This document shows, piece after piece, positions 1 through 11,018 of a DNA stretch of 64,000 bases. Within the stretch, counting starts at the first letter, position 1. The number at the start of each line of letters is the position of its first letter. The notes beneath the pieces are model-generated. The model made no database searches. It saw nothing but the letters and a program-made list of their open reading frames with translations, and was not told the DNA's origin. A program made the translations under genes and the position numbers. This stretch comes from Gymnopus androsaceus JB14 (taxonomy: Eukaryota > Basidiomycota > Agaricomycetes > Agaricales > Omphalotaceae): the NCBI GenBank assembly GCA_009733575.1, contig ML769577.1:61896-125895 (forward strand), given 5' to 3'.

Positions 1-490
1 GCACCCAAAAATTCCAGTCATTTCAGATGCTTGAAAAGCTTCTAATCACCCAGAATGAATGTATTTAGGAGCAAGAGTAGGTCATACCATTCAATCTGAT
101 GATAGAAATCACTATTGATACCAGTATGGCAGCAGTACTTAGATACATCATTTCCTACACCTAAGAATATTCAATACTCATGAAATATTTCCAGTCATGT
201 TAGATGGTTGAAAGGACTCTGTTCACTCAACATGCACATATTTTGGAGCAAAAATAAATGGTACCATTCAATCTGACAATGAAAATTTCTACTGATTCCA
301 GTACAGTGGCAGTACTTACATGGGTCATTTACTACATCCTAAAATATTCAATGCATCTGACAAATTTCCTGTTATTTCAGAGAGTTGAAACACCTCCGCT
401 CACTCAAGATGAATGTATTTGAGAGCAGGGTAAGTGATACCATTCAATCTGATGGTAGAATACTACTAGAAATTACTACTGATTCTAGTA

Positions 491-854
491 CATCAGGAAA
501 AACTGTTTGGGCCTTGGATGGCCTGAAGTTAACCTCAAGGTAACTCAAAGACACCTAGGCCACCTAGGCCACCTAGGTTGCCTAGGTTCCTTTAGGATGA
601 CCTAGGAATTAGGGGGTGGACTTTTGACAACCTGAGAAAAACCTGAGAAAACCTGAGAAAACCTGAGAAAACCTGAGAAACCTGAGAAAACCTGAGGAAC
701 CCTGGAAGAACCCTGGGGAAACCTCAGGCAGCCTGAGATAGTCCTAGGTAACCTAGGAGGCCTAGGCTGCCTAGGCCACCCCAAGTCCAGCCCCTGTAAC
801 CTAGGAGGCTTAGGTTACCTAGGCTATCCTTGGCCCAGACCATTTTTCCTGATG
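491..854. mobile_element. CATCAG-family MITE, subfamily A, copy 1
   Basis: Inverted ends start CATCAGGAAAAA, and the right end reads TTTTTCCTGATG. The flanks are TA (489-490) and TA (855-856). The homologous element has an uninterrupted site near 27820-27830 with a single TA, so the insertion and its duplication are directly visible. The interior is a patchwork of CCTAGG and CCTGAGAAAA units. Length is 364 bp, with no ORF of its own. Confidence 0.88.
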
Positions 855-1962
855 TATGGTGGTACTTACATGGGACATTTCCTACACCTGAGAATATTCA
901 ATGCTTGTAAGATATTTCCAGTCATTTTAGATGGCTGAAAGGACTCTGCTCACTCAAGATGAACATGTTTTTGAACAAAAGTAAACAGTACCATTTAATC
1001 TGATGATGAAAATCACTACTGATTCTGGTACAGTGGCGGTACTTGAATTAGTCATTTAATACACCCTAAAATACTCAATGCATCTGAAAACTTTAAAATA
1101 AGTAACTGCAGGCACATATATACAATGGAACCAGTGAAGGAACCCTAGATTGGGCTTCTCTCATGTGCTTGGTTTCCTCAGTGGGATGGAGCAATAATAT
1201 TCAGAAAGGAACAGAGAGCTCATTCATACACTACTACATGGATTCCATACACTACAATATTTTGTAGTTCATGCATTCCATGGACTATAATATTTTATAG
1301 TCCATGGATTCTACACACTACTAAGGTAGAGAGCATCCATCTCTTGCTAACATCATGTGCATCATGTGTGACATCTTAATATAGTGAAATTCTCTTGATA
1401 ATTAGCTCAAATAATAACCCAAGCCTGCCTCATAAATCTGTGCCATGCATCCCTTTAAAATATGATTAGGAGGGTGTAACACCCAAGGTTTCAAGCAGAC
1501 ATACAAATTTGGGAGAGGTGTTCCTAAAACAGTGTTTCTGGCAATAAGCTGGGATCATCCATCTCAGTGTTTATCCATATAACTGTTAAGAATAAAACAC
1601 CAGAGGTTCACAAAGGGGAAGCGAGAATGTTCAACCTATTGCAGTAGCATAGCGTAGGCAAATGGATGGAGTACAAAAACTACTCAACGAGTGGTATATA
1701 ACTACACAATGTGTATAATGCATGCTTGGTAATGCTCGCATGTGATACAGTATCAGTAATATATTAACAATAACTTCCAGTGTGGTTTGTAACTACTTAA
1801 ATAGTATCATAAGCAATGCATGGAAGGAATTAGCTCTAGGGAGTGCGGAATGTTATGTATTGAATTTTCAAAGTGATTTTCACTATATATAGGTAAGTGA
1901 CAGCTGTGTGACAATGTCAGCTGACATTAGTGAGAGATGGATGCTCTCTACCTCACATGTAT

Positions 1963-2065
1963 TCCATAGATGACTATATTTTGTAGTCCATGGATTCCAC
2001 AGACCATGGATTCCATAGACAACTACATTTTGTAGTCCGTGGATTCCACAGACCATGGATTCCAT
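1963..2065. repeat. GGATTCCA/CCATGG satellite block
   Basis: Tandem copies of a ~50-bp unit alternate GGATTCCATAGAC, ACTACATTTTGTAGTC and CATGGATTCCACAGAC. The same unit recurs at 26890-27460 and 28510-28830. Confidence 0.8.
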
Positions 2066-2168
2066 ATAGTGTGACACCTGTCACACTCTGTGGATTTACT
2101 TCATATTAGATAGTGGATTGTTACACTTGGTCTAACTAAGAAGATATAAATTGGGGCAGCCTGAAGTG

Positions 2169-3217
2169 TTGAACCAATGTATCCCGAATGTCTCGCACCT
2201 AGATGTAAGTGAAGACCAAACATGACCACCCAGGGTAACCATGCCGTAAGGTGGGTCTGGACAGTAGTATGAGTGTTATATGGAACAGTACAAGTCTTGG
2301 AGGTGCAAGGAACAGTGTACGGGCCACCTGATGATGTAATCGGGAGGAATTGGGTGGTATTGTGGTCCGGCAACCAGAAGTGAGTGGAAGCGGATGGAAT
2401 ATGGATGAATGGGTAATCCAAAAGGATGTAATATGTCCAAATATGGATAATGCGGGTAGAATACAGCAAATACGGATGGAAATAGCACGGGAGTGGATGG
2501 AATAGGGTGAATGCGGACAGAAATAGCACAGGAGTGGATGGAATAGCACAAAAGCGGATGGAAATAGCGTGGGAGTGGATGGAAATAGTGTGGGAGCGGA
2601 CAGAATAGGGTGAAAGCGGATGATGCCAGGGGCTCTAGACGTAGCAAAACCCAAATAGGAAGCTCCCGAGGAGCTTTGGTTGTAAAGTTGTAAACAGAGA
2701 TAGAAGACAGTGAGCTCCAGATGTAGATTTGGGATCTATGGATGGAGCCTTGCGGTCAATGCAGATGACAGTGGGCCTTCAAACGGAGCTCGGAAGGCAC
2801 AGGTGGTTGGAATAGGCAAAACAGAGAGACAGAGATGGACAGCAAACAGAATAGATTTGGAAACCAGAAAATAATGGTAACAGTGGTAATAACAGACTAG
2901 GATACATTGGACTTGGGGTGTCTACTTATGTACTGTAGGGAGGCTGTGTAAGTTATTGGGAGGGCCTGATGGATAGTTATCAAGTGTGGGAGGCACCCAG
3001 AAGGCAGGATAACTGGTAATCACATGTAGAAAGTGCCCAGCAGGCAGGATAAATGGTAAATAAGGAAGCGTCCACAATTTGGGTAATGAGTGTAGGAAGT
3101 ATCCGCAGATGGTCACCAAGCGTGGGAAACATCAGTGGGTGGATAACAAGTGCAGGGAGTGTCTGGAACTGAGCCAAAGCCTGTGTTAGGATTCTTAGGA
3201 AGGCAATGCTTCCTAAC
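2169..3217. repeat. Degenerate minisatellite region
   Basis: No gene is visible. From about 2365 to 2625 the sequence is an irregular array built on GGATGGAATAG and GGGAGTGGATGG. From 2960 to 3180 a longer degenerate unit recurs (GGCAGGATAA, GTAGGAAGTATCC, GGGTGGATAAC). A stretch near 3118-3185 is repeated at about 32364-32432, beside another satellite relic. The overlapping antisense ORFs over 2101-2654 follow the repeat and show no domain. Confidence 0.6.
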
Positions 3218-3224
3218 ATTGGAA

Positions 3225-3665
3225 TTAATAAGGGTGATTTTCAAACGAGTTGTTGAGAGGAGATGTCAGGAATTCCACATGTAATGTTGTTAGGACATTT
3301 GGGCTAGTGGTTGGGGGTTGAATGACTGAGGACATCGGAATTTGGTGGTTGGGAATGGCATTGTTGTGGCGTCAGCAGTAAGAGCAAGAACAAAGATTTG
3401 GGTGCCTGTCAAAAACTGGCAGGCTATTGCCATCGGATTTCCGGTCCATCAGCCATTGGTCTGATTGCAGTTTGTGACAGGTGCCCAAATCTTTCTTTTA
3501 CTGCCATGACAATGCCATTCCCAATTCCCAACCACTAATTCCCGAGGACCATGGTCATCAATCCTTTATCCTTTATCCCAAATGCCCTAACAACATTACC
3601 ACATGGAATTACCGACATTTCCTCTCATTTACCCTTTCGAAAATTGTCCTTATTGATCCCTTGTG
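3225..3665. repeat. Large imperfect palindrome / fold-back element
   Basis: The left arm (about 3225-3428) and right arm (about 3463-3665) are inverted copies of each other. Matching landmarks are GGGTGCCTGTCA at 3400-3411 against TGACAGGTGCCC at 3475-3486, GGGAATGGCATTG against CAATGCCATTCCC, and TTCCACATGTAATG against its degenerate complement. A short spacer lies between. No coding capacity is seen. Confidence 0.75.
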
Positions 3666-4315
3666 CAACTTTCCACTTTCCTCTCAATGATTTGGTTATT
3701 CACTACGTATTTTGGTCCACAAAATTGTTCTACAATGGAGTAACTTCCTTATATCTCATTCTTACAAGTGGTGGACAGGTATAAACCAACAAAAACCATT
3801 CTTAATCCGGATACAACAACCGTCATTAAATCACAGCCTCAACCTGTGGTTTAACCTATTCGGGTACCTTACAGCGGAGTTCACTGCTTGAAAGGATTGG
3901 TTTAACAACATCCCTCACCTTCTGCACTGCCCCGTTCAATGAGGATGACTGCTTTTTAACAATGACCAGGATTGTCATTGAGGACCTACAAAACCAATGA
4001 AACCTGTAACAGGTCATCTCCAAAACTCTCCCTCATTTATACCTGACCACAATATCCTATTCTTCCCGTTACAGCTCGATATTCCCATCTTACTCACATA
4101 TGGTAATGTTCCGTATCCATATATCTATTCCTGTTTATGGTGAATACGATGTGCCAATCCCTTTGAACAACATGTCATATTCTCCCTTTTTTGAGAGATA
4201 GTTTGCACAGCTCCACACGAACTACAGCTCAGTTGTATACGCAGGTTGCGCAGCTCATTTTACTGCGCAACTATGCATACGCTACACTAATTAGTGCTCA
4301 ACACCCTATATAAGC
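3666..4315. other. No feature recognised
   Basis: Unique AT-rich sequence. Both strands were read, and no ORF with plausible composition, RNA gene or inverted termini was found. Confidence 0.5.
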
Positions 4316-4796
4316 TGGGGACCTTGCACCAGCTGCTGTGAGATTTATGCATAACATCCGAAAAGTCTCGGGCTGGATTAATGCATAACTAACCAATAGT
4401 CTGGTTTCCCTGCCATTTTGGTCAAATTTTAGTGTATTTTGCTGTTTTTGAAGCTGTTTTTGAATGGATTGATGTAATTTTTGCACAGGGGGTTAGGGTT
4501 AGGGTTAGGGTAGGTTAGGGGTTAAGAGTTAAGGATTAAGTTAGGGTTAGAAATTGGTCTGGGTCCAGACTGGGTTAGGTTAGGGTTAGGGTAGGTTAGG
4601 GGTTGGTTAGGGGTTGGGTTAGGGCTCAGGGGCTTGATATATGATCAAAAAAGGAAAATGAAATGTGAAATTGAAATTATGCATAAGAACTTCCAATAAT
4701 TATCAGTTAGTTATGCATTAATCCAGCCCAAGACTTATCAGTCTGTTATGCAATAATCTCACAGCTACAGCTGGACCTTGTCTGTAAGGTCCCCAG
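4316..4796. mobile_element. Fold-back element carrying telomere-like repeats
   Basis: Inverted arms start GGGGACCTTGCA on the left and, as the reverse complement on the right, GGGGACCTTACA. Further inside, GATTAATGCATAACTAAC at about 4375 is mirrored by GTTAGTTATGCATTAATC near 4707. The centre holds TTAGGG-type repeats. The flanks show no clear target duplication. Confidence 0.65.
4491..4630 (+). repeat. Interstitial telomere-like (TTAGGG) repeats
   Basis: Several perfect GGGTTA units are followed by degenerate forms (GGTTAGGGG, GGTAGGTTAGG). TTAGGG is the telomere repeat of most filamentous fungi. The array sits in the loop of the fold-back element and is not at a sequence end. Confidence 0.85.
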
Positions 4797-5739
4797 ATCA
4801 GTTATTTTGCAATTATATTGGTTTTCATCTCTTGTTCAGTCTCTCTCTCTCTCTCAGTCTCTTATCTCTTAAATCTCCAGCTCTCTCTCCTCTCTAACAA
4901 TTCTATTTCTTTGTCACCAACAATGCAACCTTGATCTTGATTCCACTAAACCACCAAACACTCTAGTTATTATTATAACTATACCACACTCCAATTACCA
5001 ACCCACTGCTCAAAGTAGACATACCTGCCGAGTGGTTTCTGTCAGTACAAGCCACCAATACCAATTACTTGGATCCATTACCATTAAAATGGACACATCT
5101 TTCCACTTGAAATCTCCCAGAGAAGTCAGTGCGACATGCTCTAACAGCCTGACACAGATCCAAGACAGGTTTAAATCCCAGTAGCATTGTTTCAGGGTGA
5201 TTTTTGTAACTCAGACATGTGATGTATCTGGAGTGTTATGAGTCATACCATTTGCTATTAAACTTTATTAACACTAATTACCATAAATCCACTCTTTTTC
5301 TAGTATTAAACTGCATACACTCACTATTTATTCAGATGAGATTGCAATACTGATAGTACAAACAACACAAACTGGTGATTTTGACAGATTTTTGACTGTG
5401 TGAGCCAAAAATATTGAAAAATGGCAACTTTGAGAGCTTTATAGCCACCTCAGTTTCATGAGAAATACTATGGGGTGAAGTGCAACCCCCGTTTTCAATG
5501 TCCCTCTTTTCAATGGTGACTACTGCATCTCCTCAAAAATATATATATTTGCACCTGCACACTTTGGGGATATTCACAAAATGCTGCATATGTCAGGTAC
5601 TTCTCACAGGGGTGTCACCCAACTGTCTCAGAAGATAGACTTATACTACAACTTTTTTGAAGAAGATATATACTGTTCTTCATGAGATATGTCCAAAAAA
5701 CCAGGTGACGGTCACTTTTGGTGATCCCAAGTACCACTG
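4797..5739. other. No gene; CT-rich microsatellite and unassigned repeat debris
   Basis: A CT dinucleotide run lies near 4838-4860. The rest is AT-rich, without a supported ORF. It reads like old repeat material next to the copia relic. Confidence 0.4.
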
Positions 5740-6596
5740 TCAACCAGCTTGTTTAGAGCCGTAAAGTGCAAGTTCAACTACCAGGGCAGCTTTTCTCAAG
5801 AAAGTGGTTTTATACTTAAGTAATTCTTAGAATGTTCCTAAGAATTAAAGTTATCCTAAATTGTAAGTATCAATTATACTTAAGTATTCACTTAAGTATA
5901 GGCATCACTAACTCATGCAAAATAATCTTGAAATGGGTGATTATGAAGTAAAAGTAAAAATGAAAGTAATAAAGTAAAGTAAAGTAAGCACTATCTTATA
6001 TCCTCTGCAAACTGTAGTTTAAAGTAAAATACCAAATCAGCTGTGTAAGTAAAGTAAAGTAAGTTATTCAAAGTACAGTATTAGTAAAGTAAAGTAGGTA
6101 GCACAGAAGAAAGCCATGAGCAAGGCATAAGTTTCTAAAGAAAATACTAAGCAGAGAGTATATGAGTCCTACTGAATTGTAGTGGTAGTAAAGTGAGAGT
6201 ACATAGGATGAGATGGTAGAGGTAAGAGTTGAAGAGAGGTGGTGTCAATGAGGGCCCATTGGGTCTTTATATATACATAGGAACAATCACATGATATTCC
6301 AAGAGAACAATAGAAACTGTTCATTGTCTTGCCAAACTGGCAACAATGGCAAAGTTGTCTATTGTTCCTAACTAGGAAATCTTCACAGCTAGCATATAAA
6401 AGGCCCCCTACCTCTGTCCTAGATCTCAGAGCTCCCTCCTGACTCCAACCTTCTTCTTTACATTACTTCAACAGTCTACTTCCTTGCTTCTTTACATTAC
6501 TTAAGAAATGCTTATGTTCATTAAGTATTCTTCAAGTAAGTATTTCTCTTGGGAAACAATTACAGTTGTTTATTAAATGTTTTTATATACTTACTT

Positions 6597-6622
6597 ACTG
6601 ACTTAATTACTTACTACCTACC

Positions 6623-6659
<37 letters not shown>

Positions 6660-6660
6660 G
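6597..6660. repeat. (TTAC)n microsatellite
   Basis: About 15 TTAC units with interruptions. The second element copy has the equivalent array at 53403-53470. Confidence 0.9.
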
Positions 6661-6758
6661 ATGATAGATACTTACTCAAGTACAATATGTTTTTTTCTTT
6701 TTTATCTACTGTCTACTTGACACAGACCAAGAAATATGATTGCATTTTACTCAATTAC

Positions 6759-7006
6759 CATCAGCAAAACCTGTATGACATGGGCAGTGCTTGAGCAAAC
6801 TGTCCAGAGTTCCCAGCACTCAGATGGTCCAGCCAATGCAGGAGGGGGCTCCCAGAACTCCCAGAGACCGCAAAATTACCTTATTTGTAAATAACATATG
6901 ATTTTATATTTCTGACAGCACTGGCCAGTGCTGGGAGCTCTGGGAGCGCTGGGAATTTTAAGTATTGCTGTGGGAATTAAAATGCAAAATACAGGTTTTG
7001 CTGATG
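6759..7006. mobile_element. CATCAG-family MITE, subfamily B, inside the hAT-like element
   Basis: The ends are CATCAGCAAAACCTGT and ACAGGTTTTGCTGATG. The flanking AC is duplicated (6757-6758, 7007-7008). The second hAT-like copy has the empty site at 53568-53569 with one AC, which proves the insertion boundaries. The interior is rich in CTGGGAGCTCTGGGAGC motifs. Confidence 0.9.
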
Positions 7007-7540
7007 ACTTAGGTAAAAAATACTTGGAGTTTACACAAGTAATACTTAGGTGATAAGTGCTAGACAACTAATTTGTTGCTTTATGCAAAATTAGGTATCA
7101 CTTTAGTATTACTTGAGTATTACTTAAGTATAAAACAACTTTCTTAAGAAAATTTGCCATAGATTTTTGCAAGTTTGAGCCATAATGTTTGACCTGGTTT
7201 TACTCCTATATCAATGCCTGGAGGTGCCTTCATATAAATGTGCTTGTTGTCATCCAATTTCCCATAATGATAAACAGATTTCACATCTATCTGGTGAATA
7301 ACAATGCTCTTCTCAGCTCTAATGCTAAGTATAGCACTGGCTGATGCAAGTTTTGCAACAGATGCAAAGGTTTTGTCTGGGAAGTAATCAACATCTCCAA
7401 TCTGATTAAATCCATATACTGTCTTGACTCAACTTGAATCTCCTCCAAACCTAATAACACGTTAGTAATAAAATAGGAAACTTAAGACAAGCCTCGGACT
7501 GTTAATAACCACTAGGCAAGAAATATATAATCAAACAACT

Positions 7541-8543
7541 TGTAACGCCCCCGTTCCCTTATGCATACATCATTATGTTACCCTTTTAATTCATTTCCTT
7601 TACTATATAAAATACTTTATGTCACTATGTACTTTAGCTTTACACCATCACCCGCCGAGAATACCTAGACAAATATACAGTCCAGTTGTGTTCTTTTGGG
7701 TGAAAGTAAGCTCTGACCTCACCGAGGTCTTATACAACTAGGCTCAAGTAGAATTTTTAGTAATATAGTTATTTAATAGGAAACTCACTGAATATATTGT
7801 TTGGAGATGTCTCAACAAACAATAATAAGTACTACCTTTGGAGATGGCTCAACTAGGGATCCTCACCATAACCATATAATTTACAGTACTTTATGGGTGC
7901 CTCCTGGACACCTGCTAGTCCCCCTTAATGCCTCCTGTTAGAAGCTTGGATTGTTTTTGTTTCCCTCTGATAGGAGGACTTAAGGGTTTCTCTCAGGTAA
8001 TAGGTAGGTATTAGTAGAAATACAATATATTAGGTATTTTTGAGTCATTACCACTTACCAGTGCTTATAACCTTTGGTGCTAAGCCTAGCAATGAAATAC
8101 TTACACAGGAAACATGCTCAAGGAAAGTAGCAAGAAATGCAGTCAATATTAACTGGCCTGAGATACTAGATTAGGTACTACACATGTTGCACCATGCCAT
8201 AGATGGGAGTAGTACAGGACAAGAAAGAATACCACAAGAAAATGATAACACCACAAACTCCATACCCCATTACTCATCATCAACATATGCATCCGATGCA
8301 CCCTCATCTTCATCTTCAATACCATCAGGTATAGACACTACCATCTGCTTTACTTTACGTGCCTTTGAAGCTCGTGGTTTGATGGCAACACGCTCTTTTT
8401 TTCCTGAAGCCTCCTTTCCTTTCCTTTACCCTTGGCAACAGCTGTCAACTTTGCATTATCTTCCTTCTGCATACCTTTGTTGACCTCAACTCAATGCTGC
8501 TTCTGACCTTTTCCTGCACTGGTAGATGCCTTCCTCTTCCGAT
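7541..8543 (-). pseudogene. Truncated copy of the 12.6-15.1 kb gene's 3' end and downstream region
   Basis: This block is nearly identical to 11873-12874. It starts at the same TGTAAC and breaks off inside the Lys/Arg-rich C-terminal coding part. On the minus strand it encodes the tail ending ASDAYVDDE with stop codon at 8270-8272. It joins the hairpin-unit repeat abruptly at about 8543. Everything upstream of the C-terminal tail is missing, so it cannot be functional. Confidence 0.85.
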
Positions 8544-8691
8544 CCATCGGATAGCTTAACGGTCAACGAGGCTCTCACGATTTGAGGCCGAGTTGAAAGT
8601 GCACTGTCCACGGGGAATATTCCCGCTGGACTCAATGATAACATGTGGGCACCTGAGGGCTTGGTCTCTCGCCCAAGTCATCCCATCCCGG

Positions 8692-10514
8692 TGATACGCC
8701 GATTTTTCGGCTAAGGCTAGAACTGCGCAGAACCAATAATCCTAGGTTCTGTTAGTAACAAAACACGGTCAATAAGAGAACTATAGTGAGCCCGAGCTGA
8801 TAGTTAAAATCTACCGAGGACCTATTCTACCCAAGAGGTTGCAGAGTAACGGTACGCGCAATGGTACCATACTCAACTTTGTGAATGCGCCTCGATCAAA
8901 GTCCTATGCGCGGTATGGTGTAGCGAGGCAAGCTTGTTGGATAACAAGTTGCTGACCGAGGCAGATAAACGAGCCCACATACCAGTTATACTAGGCTAGG
9001 TCATCGAAGGATATACCCAAGGGATCGAAGTCTTAACGAGGCATCGCTTCCGCGATCAGCTCACCGAGGAGTCTAAACGACACTCAAGTTTATTAAACGA
9101 AGCAAGGTGGACCGAGATGGGGAAGTACCCTAACGGGTGCCCTCAAAGTTGACGCTCGCTGGAAAGCGCCCAGGCATATAGCCGCGGCAGTCCAACGCGG
9201 CCACATGACCCACTTGCTGTAGCTACTTCTAGAACACGGAAGGACCAAGGAGTATTTCTATCCGAGCCTCAGCGTTTTACCGAGATCCATATGCTACCAG
9301 GCATCTAGACTCGAGACCACGCGGAACTAGAGATAATAACCAGTCTCCCATTGGCAAGGAAAAACATAGAAATACCTCCGAGGGCTGTTCTGCTAAAGGA
9401 ACTGGCGAGCCTTGTAAAAAGGCAAATGACTCGAGTCGATTCGGACCAAAATCCCAAAGGTCGACCCAATCGAGGAAGACAAACGAACGAGGCAGGAAAA
9501 CGTCGAGGCAAAACCATAGTATACACGCATATATGGACATTATTTATCTTTTCTATTTTACTTACTCTGTTTCATCCTATCTCGCTCAGTTTCTCTCATT
9601 TTCCTATTTTCATATATCTCGCTCAGTATATAAGGGTAGCTATTCTATCTCGGAATAACAAGTTAGACTTGATACCTGAAACGCATTTCTATCTTAGGAC
9701 CTGTAGTGATTCGTACACGCTCAGACGCGTCTGCATCGTCCTCTACAACCTTTGAAACGGGTGGCCTTCTTGTAACCTCGATAATACTGAGGCTGTTCAT
9801 TCTACTTCCCGGCTATTAAGTCGAGCATTCCTGGTTTTCATCTCGAAGAGAGGTCACATCAGTCTTAGGACCGCAGGTGGAGCCTAACGTGCACACCTCG
9901 ACGAGCCCGTTGTTAATTAGGAAAGGTCTTGGACCCAACTGTCGGCTTGGTCTAGTTTTAGGGAGGAAGCTTCTCGGAGTGTTACCTAGCTTTACCAACA
10001 GATTCTACCCCTTGCCCGCTCTTCGCTGAGTGTGTTAAAAACGCCTACTCGAGTGACTTGCGCGGCGGTCGTATAAGCTTGTTAGGTAACTCGCGGGAAT
10101 CCCTGAGAGTTGGAGTATCATTGCGCGGCGACGTAAAGGCTCCCGAGATACGCAAAGTCGTTTGTTGAGTCGGCGTACTTGACCCGTGCTTTGGTGTTTC
10201 ACCGCGGATACGCAAAGTCGTTTGTTGAGTCGGCGTACTTGACCCGTGCTTTGGTGTTTGCTTTCCCCTCGATTAGTTCAGCGCGTCGTCGTACGTTAGT
10301 TGGCTTTTCAAAACCTCCCTCCAAATATAAAACCTTGTTCATTGCGCACTATCTGTGTCAACTGTCAAGTGCTTTTCTCTTCGAATCAATTAGTAGTCGA
10401 GGGAACCTTTGACAACCTCCTTCCTCGCATTAAATTAAACCTTTTGGATTATATCTGATTGGGGTGATTGTTGTTTGGTTGGTTTTCATACCCAGCACAA
10501 TATCTAACTCATCA
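8692..10514 (+). mobile_element. Solo LTR, 1.82 kb, probably Ty3/gypsy type
   Basis: The sequence begins TGATAC and ends CATCA. It interrupts the hairpin unit and is flanked by CCGG on both sides (8688-8691, 10515-10518). Its base composition, with many CGAGG/CCTCG motifs, differs from the neighbours. A TATA-like AAATATAAAA lies near 10322. The ORFs in it (for example 9351-9755 and 10179-10412) lack recognisable domains. The gypsy assignment is inferred from length and TG...CA ends. Confidence 0.7.
10148..10259 (+). repeat. Two-copy tandem repeat in the LTR, period 60 bp
   Basis: 52 identical bases (starting GATACGCAAAGTCG) are repeated with a 60-bp period upstream of the TATA-like box. This position suits an LTR enhancer-type repeat, which is an inference. 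Confidence 0.85.
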
Positions 10515-10718
10515 CCGGGGCAGGGTTCTTCCCCGCACCTCTCATCACAGATGATGGTGGTCTGCCCTACGACAGTCCACCGAATGCGATCGCGTCGAGC
10601 AGTAACTCGGCAGGAGCCCCAGGCTCTTCTTCATTCAACACTGCTTCGGCCCAGTCTGAAGCACCGCCACTGCCCCCATGGAGGGTATCAACATAGTTAT
10701 CGTCCTCATCGTACTACC

Positions 10719-10842
10719 GGTGCTCACCTCAGCACGCTATTGAGGTGAGTACCAGGCTTTGACTTTCACGACACGCTATCGTGAATGTCATAGCCCCAAC
10801 TGCCCGACATGGATTAGATGCTCACGACACGCTATTGTGAGT
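10719..10842 (+). ncRNA. Three successive stem-loops with the same 7-nt loop (copy 1)
   Basis: Hairpin 1: 10719-10732 pairs with 10740-10753 (13 pairs plus a G-T). Hairpin 2: 10761-10771 pairs with 10779-10789 with one T-T mismatch. Hairpin 3: 10820-10827 pairs with 10835-10842 including G-T pairs. All three loops read CACGCTA although the stems differ. They lie directly after the ORF stop position. Typed as structured RNA because loop conservation with differing stems suggests it; transcription is not shown. Confidence 0.6.
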
Positions 10843-10899
10843 ACTCAATCTCCGGGTTTGTTTATTGATTGCTCCTGTGGACTCAATCTGGCCAGGGAG

Positions 10900-11018
10900 G
10901 GGTCAGACGGGATTGAAAAATCCCGCTAAATCTGACCCACCAGAAGCCTGGGCGCGGTATTATCACGTCCACCCTAATACGATGCCCCCAGGCATTGTTT
11001 GTGATTCTAGTAATCACA
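10900..11018 (+). ncRNA. Three further stem-loops before and over the ORF start
   Basis: Hairpin 4: outer stem 10900-10907/10931-10938 and inner stem 10908-10914/10919-10925 closed by a GAAA tetraloop, with a CTAAA bulge. Hairpin 5: 10946-10952/10987-10993 plus inner 10957-10962/10975-10980. Hairpin 6: TGTGATT 11000-11006 with AATCACA 11012-11018, loop CTAGT. Hairpin 5 contains the first ATG (10982). Confidence 0.55.

Larger units (their letters stand above)
1..2168 (-). mobile_element. Satellite-bearing non-autonomous element, copy 1 (5' part outside window)
   Basis: This block is the reverse complement, with divergence, of the complete element at 26803-28965. Its first bases match about 28250-28330 inverted, so roughly 640 bp lie beyond the window edge. 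It ends with the family terminus (GGGGCAGCCTGAAGTG on the plus strand). It contains blocks of a GGATTCCA/CCATGG satellite near 1240-1330 and 1960-2065 and no credible coding region. A CATCAG-type MITE is inserted at 491-854. Short ORFs here run through satellite and are not genes. Confidence 0.75.
5775..7167. mobile_element. hAT-like non-autonomous element, copy 1
   Basis: The termini are inverted and imperfect: left CAACTACCAGGGCAGC TTTTC, right reverse complement AAATCTATGGCAAATTTTC, then shared AAGAAAGT and TTTTATACTTAAGTAAT. It is flanked by an 8-bp duplication TGCAAGTT (5767-5774 and 7168-7175). An 8-bp duplication fits the hAT superfamily. The interior carries GTAAA repeats, a TTAC microsatellite and a nested CATCAG MITE, and no transposase. 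A second copy is at 52636-53727. Confidence 0.75.
5740..7416 (-). pseudogene. Ty1/copia reverse-transcriptase relic, split by an insertion
   Basis: Two pieces, 5740-5774 and 7176-7416, are colinear with 16624-16920 of the copia element in this window (RT region). They cover the part encoding the PGIDIG...LYRLKQAG and MDIKSAYLYGKL-like segments. The two pieces join exactly when the 1.39-kb element at 5775-7167 and one copy of TGCAAGTT are removed. Only about 275 bp survives, without an open frame. Confidence 0.8.
8544..10907 (+). pseudogene. Truncated first copy of the 967-bp hairpin unit, split by a solo LTR
   Basis: 8544-8691 and 10515-10907 together match 11338-11872, so this is the 3' half of a unit that is complete in 10908-11872. 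It lacks the N-terminal coding half. It keeps the reading frame at about 8620, where the second copy has one extra C. It has its own small deletions near the stop codon (around 10670-10705). The hairpin cluster after the stop codon is intact. Confidence 0.85.

Noticed and set aside
2101..2654. Three overlapping minus-strand ORFs rich in Ser/His/Pro/Tyr
   Set aside because: They follow a GGATGGAATAG minisatellite, so all frames stay open by repetition; no domain or splice pattern.
9277..9755. ORFs at 9277-9540 and 9351-9755 as genes
   Set aside because: They lie within the solo LTR, overlap on opposite strands and show no domain.
10865..10981. N-terminal extension of the hairpin-unit ORF
   Set aside because: Open but without ATG, and it runs through hairpins 4 and 5; the first ATG is at 10982.
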